Shown here: positions 35,749-44,065 of the stretch, piece by piece
Layout: each line of letters opens with the position of its first letter
Position numbering within the stretch: the first letter of the stretch is position 1
Assembly (NCBI RefSeq): GCF_003324565.1
Contig: NZ_QOLA01000006.1
Coordinates: 124,001 to 188,000, forward strand
DNA from: Streptomyces sp. SDr-06
GTDB lineage: Bacteria; Actinomycetota; Actinomycetes; Streptomycetales; Streptomycetaceae
DNA length: 64,000 bases
Reading direction: 5' to 3'
The notes under the pieces: generated by a model
Database searches by the model: none
The model's input: only the letters and a program-made list of their open reading frames with translations
What the model was told of the DNA's origin: nothing
Program-made: the position numbers and the translations under genes

Positions 35749-36702
35749 ATGCAGCCACCTCCCCCGGACCCACGGACGGAACCCATGGACCAGAACCCGG
35801 AGCAACTCATCCTCGGCGACGTCACCGTCACCCGCGTCAAGGAGTTCTACGGCTCGGCCGAGATGTCGCCGGGCCAGTTCTTCCCGGACAGCCCGGACGG
35901 CTCCTGGGAGGAGCACCGGGCATGGCTGGCGCCCGATTTCTGGAACCCGCGGACCGACGAGTGCCATACGGCGATCCAGTCCTGGCTGCTGCGCAGCGAG
36001 GGGCGCACCATTCTCGTCGACACCGGCGTGGGCAACCACAAGGACCGGCCCTACGCCCCGGTCTGGAACCGCCTGGAAACCGACTACCTCGCCCGGCTCG
36101 CCGCCGCCGGGGTGCGGCCCGAAGACGTCGACCTCGTGGTCAACACCCATCTGCACATCGACCACGTCGGCTGGAACACCCGCCTCGACAGCCGGAGTTG
36201 GGTGCCGACCTTCCCCCATGCCACCTACCTCATGAACCGGCGGGACTTCGACTTCTGGAACCCGGCGAACGAGAACAAGACCGTGCTCGGCCGTGGGAAC
36301 CAGAACGTCTTCGAGGACAGCGTCGCCCCCGTTCACCAGGCGGGGCTCACCCGTCTGTGGGAGGAGACCTACCGCATCGACAAGAACCTGCGTCTCGACC
36401 TGGCCCCCGGGCACACCCCCGGCTCCTCCGTGCTCACCCTGGAATCCGGCGGTGATCAGGCCCTGTTCGTCGGGGACCTGGTGCACACCGCGCTGCAAAT
36501 CGCGGAGCCCGACACCAACTCCTGCTTCTGCGAGGACCCGGCGGAATCCCGTGCCACCCGGCGCAAGCTGCTCGGCCGCGCCGCCGAGAACACCATGCTC
36601 GTCTTCCCCGCGCACTTCGGCGGGCAGGGCGCCGCTGAAGTCACCCGCGCGGGGTCGAAGTTCGCGATCAAGCAGTGGGCACCCTTCTCCCGCCTCACCT
36701 GA
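35749..36702 (+). CDS. Metallo-beta-lactamase-fold hydrolase
   Basis: A 317-residue metallohydrolase. The metal site is complete: THLHIDHVGWN (HxHxDH), LAPGHTPGSS, FVGDLVH and FPAHFGG provide His/Asp ligands in the expected order. The group is close to quorum-quenching lactonase-like and other MBL-fold hydrolases; the substrate is unknown. The ATG has AGGA 8 bases upstream; a second ATG 12 codons later is possible. It is followed 31 bases later by a carboxylesterase gene, probably in one operon, both divergent from an MmyB regulator. Confidence 0.88.
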   Translation: MQPPPPDPRTEPMDQNPEQLILGDVTVTRVKEFYGSAEMSPGQFFPDSPDGSWEEHRAWLAPDFWNPRTDECHTAIQSWLLRSEGRTILVDTGVGNHKDRPYAPVWNRLETDYLARLAAAGVRPEDVDLVVNTHLHIDHVGWNTRLDSRSWVPTFPHATYLMNRRDFDFWNPANENKTVLGRGNQNVFEDSVAPVHQAGLTRLWEETYRIDKNLRLDLAPGHTPGSSVLTLESGGDQALFVGDLVHTALQIAEPDTNSCFCEDPAESRATRRKLLGRAAENTMLVFPAHFGGQGAAEVTRAGSKFAIKQWAPFSRLT

Positions 36703-36733
36703 CGCCCCCACCTCGACACAGGAAGAGCTTTCC

Positions 36734-38173
36734 GTGACCCCACAGACAGATCCGGTGGTCGAAACCCCCGCGGGCGCCGTGCGCGGCCTCCGCGGCGCAT
36801 CCGGCGAGCGCTACCGCGGCCTGGCCTACGCGGCGACGCCGACCGGTGCCGGCCGATTCGCCCCGCCCGCGCCGCACCCGGGCTGGTCCGGTGTCCGCGA
36901 CGGCACGCAGCCGTCACCCACCGCTCCCCAGCCCGCCCGCGCCTTCGGCCGGCTCGACATGACCCCCTACTTCGGGCCGGGCTGGGTGCCCGGCGACGAA
37001 TACCTGAGTGTGGATGTCCACACGCCTGCCGCCGACGACGGCAGGCGCCCCGTCATGCTCTTCGTGCACGGCGGTGGCTTCGTCACCGGTTCGAACCGCG
37101 CGGCGCTCTACGACGGCGCCGCGTTCGCACGCGACGGAGTCGTGCTCGTGACCGTGAACTACCGTCTCGGCGTTCCCGGCTTCCTCGACCTGCCCGGCGC
37201 TCCGCGCAACCGGGGTCTGCTCGATGTGCTCGCCGCTCTCGTCTGGGTACGGAACACGGTCGCGGTATTCGGCGGCGACCCCGACAACGTCACGCTCTTC
37301 GGCCAGTCCGCGGGCGCCACGCTGATCGCCGCGCTGCTCGCGACGCCCGAGGCCAAGGGCCTGTTCCGGCGGGCGATCATCCAAAGCGGCAACGGCGCCG
37401 GCGCGTTCACCCCGGAGCAGGCGCGGCGGGTCACCACCGCGGCAGCCGCCGCGCTGGGCGTCGAAGCCACCGTCGAGTCGTTCGCCCCGATCCCGGACGA
37501 GCGCTACCTTGCGATCCTGCCCGCCCTGGCCGGCCTCGACCTCCGCACCAGCACCGCCCTGGACCCGCTGGCCGGGCTCAGCCCCTTCAGCGTGGTCCTG
37601 CCGGTCCAGCCCGCCGATGCCCTCGCCGACGGCCCGGCCGCCGATGTCGACCTGCTCATCGGCAGCAATACCGAAGAGGGACACCTCTACGTCCTACCGC
37701 ACGGCGACCTGGAGCCCACCACGTCAGCGGACCTGCTCGCCCTCACCTCCCGGATACATCCGGAACCGGAGATCGCCCTCGCCGCCCTCCGCACGGCACG
37801 GCCGGACGCGACACCGGGCGAGCTGCGCTCCGCCGTGCTCGGACAGGCCCTGTTCACGGCCGGTACGACGCGCATGGCCCAGGCACACGCGCGGATCTCG
37901 GGCGGCCGCACTCACCTCTACTCGTTCGGCTACCGCTCGACGGCCCTGGACGGCCGGCTCGGCGCTGCCCACACCGTCGAACTGCCCTTCGTGTTCGACC
38001 TCGCCGACCAGCCCTGGCTGCACGGCGACATCGGCCTGCTCGGCCCCGGCCCGGCCCCCGCAGGACTCGCCTCGCAGGTGCACGGCGCGTGGATCGAGTT
38101 CGCCCGCACGGGGAGCCCGGGCTGGGCCCCCTACGACCCGCGGCACCCCGAGGCCGAGCCCCTCGGCGGCTGA
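36734..38173 (+). CDS. Type-B carboxylesterase
   Basis: A 479-residue serine esterase. RPVMLFVHGGGFVTGS is the oxyanion-hole strand, FGQSAGATL contains the catalytic Ser, GSNTEEGHLY the acidic member and AAHTVELPFVF the His. It lacks a signal peptide, so it is probably intracellular. GTG start with GGAAGAG 7 bases upstream. It probably shares a transcript with the MBL-fold gene: one enzyme may open a lactone or release a product that the other hydrolyses (inference). Confidence 0.9.
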   Translation: MTPQTDPVVETPAGAVRGLRGASGERYRGLAYAATPTGAGRFAPPAPHPGWSGVRDGTQPSPTAPQPARAFGRLDMTPYFGPGWVPGDEYLSVDVHTPAADDGRRPVMLFVHGGGFVTGSNRAALYDGAAFARDGVVLVTVNYRLGVPGFLDLPGAPRNRGLLDVLAALVWVRNTVAVFGGDPDNVTLFGQSAGATLIAALLATPEAKGLFRRAIIQSGNGAGAFTPEQARRVTTAAAAALGVEATVESFAPIPDERYLAILPALAGLDLRTSTALDPLAGLSPFSVVLPVQPADALADGPAADVDLLIGSNTEEGHLYVLPHGDLEPTTSADLLALTSRIHPEPEIALAALRTARPDATPGELRSAVLGQALFTAGTTRMAQAHARISGGRTHLYSFGYRSTALDGRLGAAHTVELPFVFDLADQPWLHGDIGLLGPGPAPAGLASQVHGAWIEFARTGSPGWAPYDPRHPEAEPLGG

Positions 38174-38197
38174 TCAGCACCACAGCGGCGCTGCCCA

Positions 38198-38229
38198 GGA
38201 TCGGCGGCGCGCCGAAGCGTCGCCGATCC
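38198..38229 (+). terminator. Hairpin terminator after carboxylesterase
   Basis: A perfect 9-bp inverted repeat (ggatcggcg / cgccgatcc) with a 14-nt loop lies 24 bases after the esterase stop. Confidence 0.65.
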
Positions 38230-38284
38230 CCAGCCCCGAGGAGACACCGGCCGACCGAAGAGGCGGGGCCGGGGGCACGCCGTC

Positions 38285-38494
38285 CTACGGGACAGCCGTG
38301 GCCGAGTGCGGCTGAACGCCGCGGAGCCCGTACTCAATGGCCGTCGCGTCCGGCGTCAGAACGCCGGCCCGGGCACTGACCGCGGGCGTCTGGGCCGCCT
38401 GCGCGTGCGCATGGGCGGTGGGTGCGACGAGCGCGGCTCCCAGCAGAACCGTGGTGGCGATGACCTTGATTGCTCCGCCGGTCACGTCGGGCAT
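38285..38494 (-). CDS. Small secreted protein of unknown function
   Basis: A 69-residue protein. Nearly half is a signal peptide (IKVIATTVLLGAALVAPTAHAHAQA); the mature part would be about 40 residues (TPAVSARAGVLTPDATAIEYGLRGVQPHSATAVP) without cysteines. The ribosome-binding site is very strong (GGGAGGGG, 6 bases before ATG), which argues that this short frame is a real, well-translated gene. No homologous family recognised. Confidence 0.6.
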   Translation of the reverse strand: MPDVTGGAIKVIATTVLLGAALVAPTAHAHAQAAQTPAVSARAGVLTPDATAIEYGLRGVQPHSATAVP

Positions 38495-38683
38495 CGTGTT
38501 CCCCTCCCGTAATGGGCTGCCCGGCACCCACTGAGCCGGCAGCACCTATACCGTCGACTCTCCGCGGCCCGGCGGCAAGCTTTTGCGCCAGAACGCGAGG
38601 AATCCGGAACCAGCACCGTCAGAGCCCCCACCCGAGACGACGACTTGCCGAGCCCACGCGGTCGATCGGCGTTGACGCCCCGA

Positions 38684-39895
38684 TCAGCCGGCGGGCAGCA
38701 GGGTGGGATCCATCATGATGCGGCGGACCGTTGTCAGTGCCGCCCCCAGCACGGGTCCGCGCCGACCCAGGGCGGACGGGCGCAGAGCCTCCGGGGCCCA
38801 GGGTCGTACCGTGACCCGGGCGGCCAGTTCGGCACGGACGGACGGCAGTAGCCAGTCGGCGAGTTCGGTGTAGGCGCCGCCGAGCACGAGGGCGTCCGGG
38901 TCGATGAGCTCGACGGCGGACGCCAGGGCGAGGCCGAGGGAGCGCCCCGCGCGATCCAGGGCCCGCAGGGTGGGCGCGTGCCCGGCCACCGCCCGCTCGG
39001 CCAGCAGCGCGACGGGGTCGCCGACGTGGGCAAGTCCGGCCTCGCGCAGCACAGCCGCCTCGCCCGCGTACTGCTCCAGACAGCCGCGCGCACCACAGGC
39101 GCAGTCGGAGCCGTCGGGTTGGACGGGGAGGTGACCGAGTTCACCGGCGAAGCCGCGCGCCCCACGGAACAGTCGGCCGTCGATGATCAGGGCGGCTCCG
39201 ATCCCCGCCTCGGCCGAGACGTGCACGAAGGTCTCCGCGGTCCGCCCGGCGCTCCAGTACTCGGCGAGCGCCCCGAGGTTGGCTTCGTTCTCCGGTTCGG
39301 GCAGAGCGTCCGGGTCGGGCCAGTGGTCGGCGAGGCGGACGGCGCGCCAGCCGAGGTTGGGCGCCCGCTCGACGAGTCCGCCGGGTTCGTTGGGCACCAC
39401 CCCGGGCACGGCGAGGACACGCCCTTCGACGCGCAACCCGAGGGCGGTGGCCTCCGCCTCCGCGTCGACGGCCAGGGCGGCGGCTTCAGCCAAAACGTCC
39501 CCGGCCGGCCGCCCGGTGTTGTCCTGTTCCACCCTGCGCCACAGCCGCGGCTCGCCGCGCAGGTCCACCACGCACGCGCCGAGGTGGGTGGCGCCGATCT
39601 CCAGCCCGAGGCCCGCGGGTCCGCGGTGGCTGACGACCAGGGCCCGTCCGGGGCGGCCGACCCGGCCGCTGGCCGTGGCAGCCTCCTCGGTCAGAGCGCC
39701 GCGGTCGATCAGTTCGTCGACCAGGGAGGAGACGGCCGCCCTGGTCAGTCCGACGCGCCCGGCGACGGCGGCGCGCGAGAGGGGACTGTGGGCGCGGACC
39801 GCTCCGAGGACGACCGCGAGGTTCCGCCGCCGCATGTCCTGCTGCGATGCCGGCCCGTGCTCCGTGGCCCTGTCCATCCTGCCGCTGCCCGCCAC
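38684..39895 (-). CDS. ROK-family xylose repressor (XylR-type)
   Basis: A 403-residue repressor. The N-terminal winged helix (RRRNLAVVLGAVRAHSPLSRAAVAGRVGLTRAAVSSLVDELIDRGAL) is fused to the ROK sugar-kinase-like domain; AGIGAALIIDGRLFRGARGFAGELGHLPVQPDG carries the sugar-binding ExGH and CACGARGCLEQY is the zinc-binding CxCGxxGCxE motif. It lies 12 bases downstream of xylB on the same strand, so it is in the xylB operon and should repress xylA and xylB from a site in their shared promoter region. GTG start with AAGGGGC upstream. Confidence 0.9.
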   Translation of the reverse strand: MAGSGRMDRATEHGPASQQDMRRRNLAVVLGAVRAHSPLSRAAVAGRVGLTRAAVSSLVDELIDRGALTEEAATASGRVGRPGRALVVSHRGPAGLGLEIGATHLGACVVDLRGEPRLWRRVEQDNTGRPAGDVLAEAAALAVDAEAEATALGLRVEGRVLAVPGVVPNEPGGLVERAPNLGWRAVRLADHWPDPDALPEPENEANLGALAEYWSAGRTAETFVHVSAEAGIGAALIIDGRLFRGARGFAGELGHLPVQPDGSDCACGARGCLEQYAGEAAVLREAGLAHVGDPVALLAERAVAGHAPTLRALDRAGRSLGLALASAVELIDPDALVLGGAYTELADWLLPSVRAELAARVTVRPWAPEALRPSALGRRGPVLGAALTTVRRIMMDPTLLPAG

Positions 39896-39907
39896 GTGCC
39901 GCCCCTT

Positions 39908-41338
39908 CTACCGGTCCCCGGTCGCGGCGCCCTGCAAGGCCCCGGCCCGACGCAGGGTATCGCCGATCCTTTCGAGCGCTTCGTCGTCCCTCCGCACCGC
40001 CGCCAGAACCTGGCCATCGGCCGTGCGCCAGCGGCGCGCCACGGCGTCGGCGGGTTCGCCGGTGAGCAGGGCGGCGGCCTGGGCGGCCGCGCCGAGCGCG
40101 ACGAGTTCCTCGGCGTCGGGCACCTGGACCGTCCGTCCGGAGAGCCGAAGGACGGTCCGCTGCCAGGCCCGACCGCGGGCGCCGCCGCCGATCAGCAGCA
40201 GCGGCTCCTCACCCTCGGGGTCCGTGCCGCTCGCGCGCAGCACGCCGTCCAGGGCGGCGAGCAGGGCATGGGCGGCGCCGTCGTACGCGGCCTGGAGCAG
40301 GTGTCCCGGCGTGGTGTCGTGGCGCAGTCCGTGGACCAGCCCGGAGGCGGACGGCAGATTCGGTGTGCGTTCACCGTCGAGGTAGGGCAGGACCACGGCG
40401 GTACCGCCCTCCTCGACCTCCTCGCGGCCACGGCCCAGGAGGGCGGCGAAGCGGTCGACGGCGAGGGTGCAGTTGAGCGTGCAGGCCAGCGGCAGCCAGC
40501 CGCCGAGGGCATCGGCGAAGCCGGCGACGGTGCCGCCCGGGTCGGTCGGCCTGGTGCGGCCCACGGCGTAGACGGTTCCGGAGGTGCCAAGGCTCAGCAC
40601 CGGCTGCCCGGGAAGCAGGCCCAGGCCGAGAGCGGCGGCCATGTTGTCGCCGGTGCCGGTGGCCACCAACGCGCCCTGGCGCAGCGGCATCCCGGCGCGG
40701 ACACGCCCGGCCGGCGCGCCCGGCGGGAGGACGCGCGGCAACAGGGATGCGTCGAGAGCGATGCGGGCGAGGATGCCCCTGTCGTAGCCGTCCGGGCCCC
40801 ACCATCCGGTGCCCGATGCGTCCCCCCGGTCGGTGACGGCCTCGCCGGTCAGCCGCTCGGTGAGGAAGTCGTGGGGAAGGCGGACCGCCGCGACCCGGTC
40901 CGCGGCGGCGGGCTCGTTGGCGCGCAGCCAGGCCCACTTGGCGGCGGTGAAGGCGGCGGTCGGAACACTGCCGGTGCGGCGGGCGATCTCCGCGGCGCCG
41001 ATCGCGGTCCGCAACTCGGCGGCCTGGGGCGCGGATCGGACGTCGTTCCACAGCAGCGCCGGGCGCACCGGATGCCCGCCCGCGTCGAGGGTGACCAGGC
41101 CGTGCTGCTGACCGGCGATCGACACGGCGGCCGCGCGGTCCGCCCAGCCCGTCCGGGCCGCGGCCCCACGGAGCGCGTCCCACCACTGCTCCGGGTCGCT
41201 CTCGCGGCCGGTGCCCTCGGTGACGGTGTGCGCCGCGCGGCCCTGGCCCACGACGGCACCCGTGTCGAGGTCGACGGCCAGGGCCTTCGTGGACTGGGTC
41301 GAGCTGTCGAGGCCGATCACGACGCGCTGCTGAGCCAT
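39908..41338 (-). CDS. xylB: Xylulokinase
   Basis: A 476-residue FGGY-family sugar kinase that phosphorylates D-xylulose to D-xylulose 5-phosphate in the cytoplasm. GLDSSTQSTKALAVD is the ATP phosphate-1 motif, AVSIAGQQHGLVTLD and LLWNDVRS are xylulokinase-specific substrate-site motifs, and LSLGTSGTVYA and LLIGGGARGRAWQR the later ATP-binding motifs. The ATG has GGAGGA 4 bases upstream. It is divergent from xylA with a 93-base shared promoter and is followed by the ROK repressor gene. Confidence 0.95.
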   Translation of the reverse strand: MAQQRVVIGLDSSTQSTKALAVDLDTGAVVGQGRAAHTVTEGTGRESDPEQWWDALRGAAARTGWADRAAAVSIAGQQHGLVTLDAGGHPVRPALLWNDVRSAPQAAELRTAIGAAEIARRTGSVPTAAFTAAKWAWLRANEPAAADRVAAVRLPHDFLTERLTGEAVTDRGDASGTGWWGPDGYDRGILARIALDASLLPRVLPPGAPAGRVRAGMPLRQGALVATGTGDNMAAALGLGLLPGQPVLSLGTSGTVYAVGRTRPTDPGGTVAGFADALGGWLPLACTLNCTLAVDRFAALLGRGREEVEEGGTAVVLPYLDGERTPNLPSASGLVHGLRHDTTPGHLLQAAYDGAAHALLAALDGVLRASGTDPEGEEPLLLIGGGARGRAWQRTVLRLSGRTVQVPDAEELVALGAAAQAAALLTGEPADAVARRWRTADGQVLAAVRRDDEALERIGDTLRRAGALQGAATGDR

Positions 41339-41379
41339 GCGTTCCTCCGAGGGGTTCCTTCCGGCGTCTGGGCATACTA

Positions 41380-41402
41380 ATTTGTTTTGGGCCATGACAA
41401 AT
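41380..41402. promoter_or_regulatory. Candidate XylR (ROK) operator between xylB and xylA
   Basis: ATTTGT and ACAAAT form a 6-bp inverted repeat 11 bp apart within an unusually A/T-rich patch (actaatttgttttgg, then gccatgacaaatagatc) of the 93-base divergent promoter. ROK repressors bind A/T-rich inverted repeats with TTTG/CAAA half sites, so this is the probable xylose-responsive operator controlling both directions. Confidence 0.6.
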
Positions 41403-41431
41403 AGATCTCGGCACTGAGACGGAGCCGCGCC

Positions 41432-42604
41432 ATGCCCAGTGACCCGCTGTCCCCCACCCCCGCGCACAGGTTCACCTTCGGACTGTGGACCGTCGGCTGG
41501 CAGGGGCGCGACCCGTTCGGGGACGCCACCCGGCCCGCTCTCGACCCGGTCGAGACCGTGCATCGGCTGGCCGAACTCGGCGCCTACGGCGTCACCTTCC
41601 ACGACGACGACCTGATCCCGTTCGGCGCGAACGACGCCGGCCGCGAACAGGCCGTCAAACGCTTCCGCGGCGCGCTCGACGCCGCCGGACTCAAGGTCCC
41701 GATGGCGACGACCAACCTGTTCACCCACCCGGTGTTCAAGGACGGCGCCTTCACCGCCAACGACCGCGCCGTGCGCCGCTACGCGCTGCGCAAGACGATC
41801 CGCAACATCGACCTGGCCGTGGAACTCGGCGCCTCGGTCTATGTCGCCTGGGGCGGTCGTGAAGGCTCCGAGTCCGGCGCGGCCAAGGACGTGCGTACCG
41901 CGCTCGACCGGCTGAAGGAGGCGTTCGACCTCCTCGGTGAGTACGTCGAGCAGCAGGGCTACGACCTGCGCTTCGCGATCGAGCCCAAGCCCAATGAGCC
42001 GCGCGGCGACATCCTGCTGCCCACGGTCGGCCATGCTCTGGCGTTCATCGACCAACTGGAGCGGCCCGACCGGGTCGGCGTCAACCCGGAGGTCGGCCAC
42101 GAGCAGATGGCCGGCCTCAACTTCCCCCACGGCATCGCCCAGGCCCTGTGGCACGGCAAGCTCTTCCACATCGACCTCAACGGTCAGTCCGGCATCAAGT
42201 ACGACCAGGACCTGCGGTTCGGCGCGGGAGACCTGCGCCAGGCCTTCTGGCTGGTCGACCTGCTGGAGTCGGCCGGTTACGAGGGCCCCCGGCACTTCGA
42301 CTTCAAGCCGCCGCGCACCGAGGACTTCGACGGGGTGTGGGCCTCCGCGGCCGCCTGCATGCGCAACTACCTGCTGCTGGCGGAGCGTTCCCGCGCCTTC
42401 CGGGCCGACCCCGAGGTCCTGTCGGCCCTCGACGCCTCCCGCCTGCCCGAGCTCGCCCTTGCGACGGCCCAGGACGGACTGGCCGGGCTGCTGACGGACC
42501 GGTCCGCCTTCGAGGAGTTCGACATCGAAGCCGCCGCCCGCCGCGGCATGGCCTTCGAGCAACTGGACCAACTGGCCCTGGAACACCTCCTCGGCGCCCG
42601 CTGA
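41432..42604 (+). CDS. xylA: Xylose isomerase
   Basis: A 390-residue enzyme converting D-xylose to D-xylulose (and glucose to fructose), of the length typical for actinomycete class I isomerases. Signatures in order: [13 protein letters not shown] (catalytic His), [23 protein letters not shown] (metal-binding Glu), [26 protein letters not shown] and [11 protein letters not shown], providing the two-metal site. ATG start after a GGAG element. It is divergent from xylB; control by the ROK repressor encoded behind xylB is expected. Confidence 0.97.
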   Translation: MPSDPLSPTPAHRFTFGLWTVGWQGRDPFGDATRPALDPVETVHRLAELGAYGVTFHDDDLIPFGANDAGREQAVKRFRGALDAAGLKVPMATTNLFTHPVFKDGAFTANDRAVRRYALRKTIRNIDLAVELGASVYVAWGGREGSESGAAKDVRTALDRLKEAFDLLGEYVEQQGYDLRFAIEPKPNEPRGDILLPTVGHALAFIDQLERPDRVGVNPEVGHEQMAGLNFPHGIAQALWHGKLFHIDLNGQSGIKYDQDLRFGAGDLRQAFWLVDLLESAGYEGPRHFDFKPPRTEDFDGVWASAAACMRNYLLLAERSRAFRADPEVLSALDASRLPELALATAQDGLAGLLTDRSAFEEFDIEAAARRGMAFEQLDQLALEHLLGAR

Positions 42605-42687
42605 TCACATCCACGAGCCGAGGCGCACACCTCTGACCGGTGCGCCATCCTGCCCCCGGCGGAATCCGCTCCGCCGGGGCCGGGCCG

Positions 42688-43194
42688 CTACTTGATGACC
42701 GCGTTGGCCACGACCACGATGACTCCGAGCAGCCCGTCGGCCACACCGAGCTTCACACCGGAGCGCCAGGTGCGGCCAGCCGCCCGCGCGGCCAGCAGGC
42801 CCCAGCCGAAGAGCAGCACGATGTTCAGGGCGAAGACGACGTACTCGATGTTCCGTGAACCCCACCAACCGAGCCCCGCTCCGTCCAGAACCAGCACCGT
42901 GGGCAGCGTCGCGGCCACCAGCGGCCACTCGTCCAGCAGGATCCCCAGGGCCTGCGCACCACCGTGATGGGTCTCGTCCCCGCGCCGGGCGATGATGTGC
43001 GCGTACCCGTGCGCCAGGGCAGAGGCGACCGCCGTGATCAGCAACCACTTGGCGTCGTACAGCCGGTCGGCGCGGGCCCTCGCGCCGTACTGGGTGAGCG
43101 CGGCCACCATGGAGCTGGCGAGGACAGCGCCGTAGACACCTCCGAACAGCACGTTGGGCTGGGCGGCGAGGCGGCGGAGAACGCGGGTGCGCAT
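42688..43194 (-). CDS. Integral membrane protein of unknown function
   Basis: A 168-residue protein with about four hydrophobic segments (VLFGGVYGAVLASSMVAALTQYG, LLITAVASALAHGYAHIIARR, LVAATLPTVLVLDGAGLGWW, VVFALNIVLLFGWGLLAAR) and a recurrent HGYAHIIARR motif. I recognise it as a family found in actinomycetes but know no function. Start at the ATG of MRTRVLRRL, with AGGAAG upstream. The nearest CebR box is 270 bases upstream and appears to serve rightward transcription instead. Confidence 0.75.
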   Translation of the reverse strand: MRTRVLRRLAAQPNVLFGGVYGAVLASSMVAALTQYGARARADRLYDAKWLLITAVASALAHGYAHIIARRGDETHHGGAQALGILLDEWPLVAATLPTVLVLDGAGLGWWGSRNIEYVVFALNIVLLFGWGLLAARAAGRTWRSGVKLGVADGLLGVIVVVANAVIK

Positions 43195-43453
43195 GGGAGG
43201 TCTTCCTGGCAGAGGAGCGGCGTCGTCACCCATGACACCGTCTGCGCCGATCCTCGGAGTGCCACCTCGCCGGAGTTCCCCCGATCGGCCCGGGCGGACC
43301 GTGGCGCACCGCGGACGGGGCCCCGGGGAACATCGGTCAGGGGCACGGCGGGTCGACGGTACGGCGGTCCACCAGCGCCGTGCGGCTCGGCGTCTGTCCG
43401 GGATCCATGTGCCGGTTCCTCCTTGAAGCTTGCGGCTCGGGAGAATTCAGGTC

Positions 43454-43481
43454 TTGAACCCAGTGGGAGCGCTCCCATAGT
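43454..43481 (+). promoter_or_regulatory. Promoter overlapping the CebR box
   Basis: TTGAAC (43454-43459) and CATAGT (43476-43481) are spaced 16 bp and read rightward. The perfect CebR palindrome fills the spacer and touches the -10 box, so a bound repressor would block polymerase. Confidence 0.5.
43464..43477. promoter_or_regulatory. CebR operator, perfect
   Basis: TGGGAGCGCTCCCA is an exact match to the 14-bp palindrome bound by CebR, the LacI-family cellulose-utilisation repressor of Streptomyces that is released by cellobiose. It lies upstream of the cellulase genes. Confidence 0.88.
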
Positions 43482-43606
43482 GGAGACGGCCCCGCGCGCG
43501 GTCAAGGTGTTTGAAGAGTCGAAAGACTTCCCGCATGCAATTCAGACAAAGTCGGGACGCGCCTCTGGGCAATGGCGTCCCCGGGCGCTACGTTCCTTCG
43601 CACCAG

Positions 43607-43620
43607 TGGGAGCGGTTCCA
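43607..43620. promoter_or_regulatory. CebR operator, two mismatches
   Basis: TGGGAGCGGTTCCA keeps the left half site and differs from the CebR palindrome at two positions in the right half. It lies 49 bases before an AAGGAG-ATG start and 446 bases before the GH6 gene. Confidence 0.65.
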
Positions 43621-43668
43621 TTCAGTCGACGCGCCGGTCACGGCGCGCCCAGCTGCAAGGAGTCGCTC

Positions 43669-43986
43669 ATGCGACACCCCCCGCCTTCACTACTCTTAGC
43701 CGCCCGCCACGCGAGGACGCGTCAGCGGCCCGCCCTGCCCTCCGCGATGGCCGAGTACATCACCTCGTCCTGCCGGGTGAGGTGCGCGGCCACCGACCGC
43801 CGTGGCACCCGCTTCCCGAGTTCCGCCAAAAGTCCCAACCGGCTGGTTCGCGCGCCCAGTTGGATGCTCGTCCCCTCGCGCGCGGGCCGGGTCAGCCATG
43901 GCCGGAGCGCCGAGCGGCACCGGTGCGGCCCCACCACGACCACCGCCGGCCGGCTGCCGTACGCCAGCTCCGACGGCCGTCCCTGA
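43669..43986 (+). pseudogene. Possible 5' remnant of a lost CebR-controlled gene
   Basis: An ATG with AAGGAG 6 bases upstream starts MRHPPPSLLLAARHARTRQRP..., a frame of 105 codons. The first residues resemble the start of a signal peptide, but the continuation is arginine/serine-rich and non-globular. With a CebR box just before it, the simplest reading is that the beginning of a secreted cellulase gene remains and the body has been deleted or scrambled. I am not sure it was ever a gene. Confidence 0.3.
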
Positions 43987-44065
43987 CAGCCGACCGCCCT
44001 CACCACGTAGTGCGGCGGCCCTCCCACCCCCGTAGACACCACGCCAACCGAAGGGACCCACACGC

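Larger units (their letters stand above)
43195..44065. other. Long cellulase control region
   Basis: An 871-base stretch without a recognisable complete gene, containing two CebR-type operators, a promoter and a strong ribosome-binding site leading into a meaningless frame (listed separately). On the left strand a frame ending TRQDEVMYSAIAEGRAGR looks partly protein-like but matches no family I know. The region probably records a lost gene. Confidence 0.45.

Noticed and set aside
41339..42586. Upstream extension of the xylB frame, which stays open across all of xylA on the opposite strand.
   Set aside because: The xylulokinase N-terminus MAQQRVVIGLDSSTQ begins at an ATG with an excellent ribosome-binding site; the extension is antisense to xylose isomerase.
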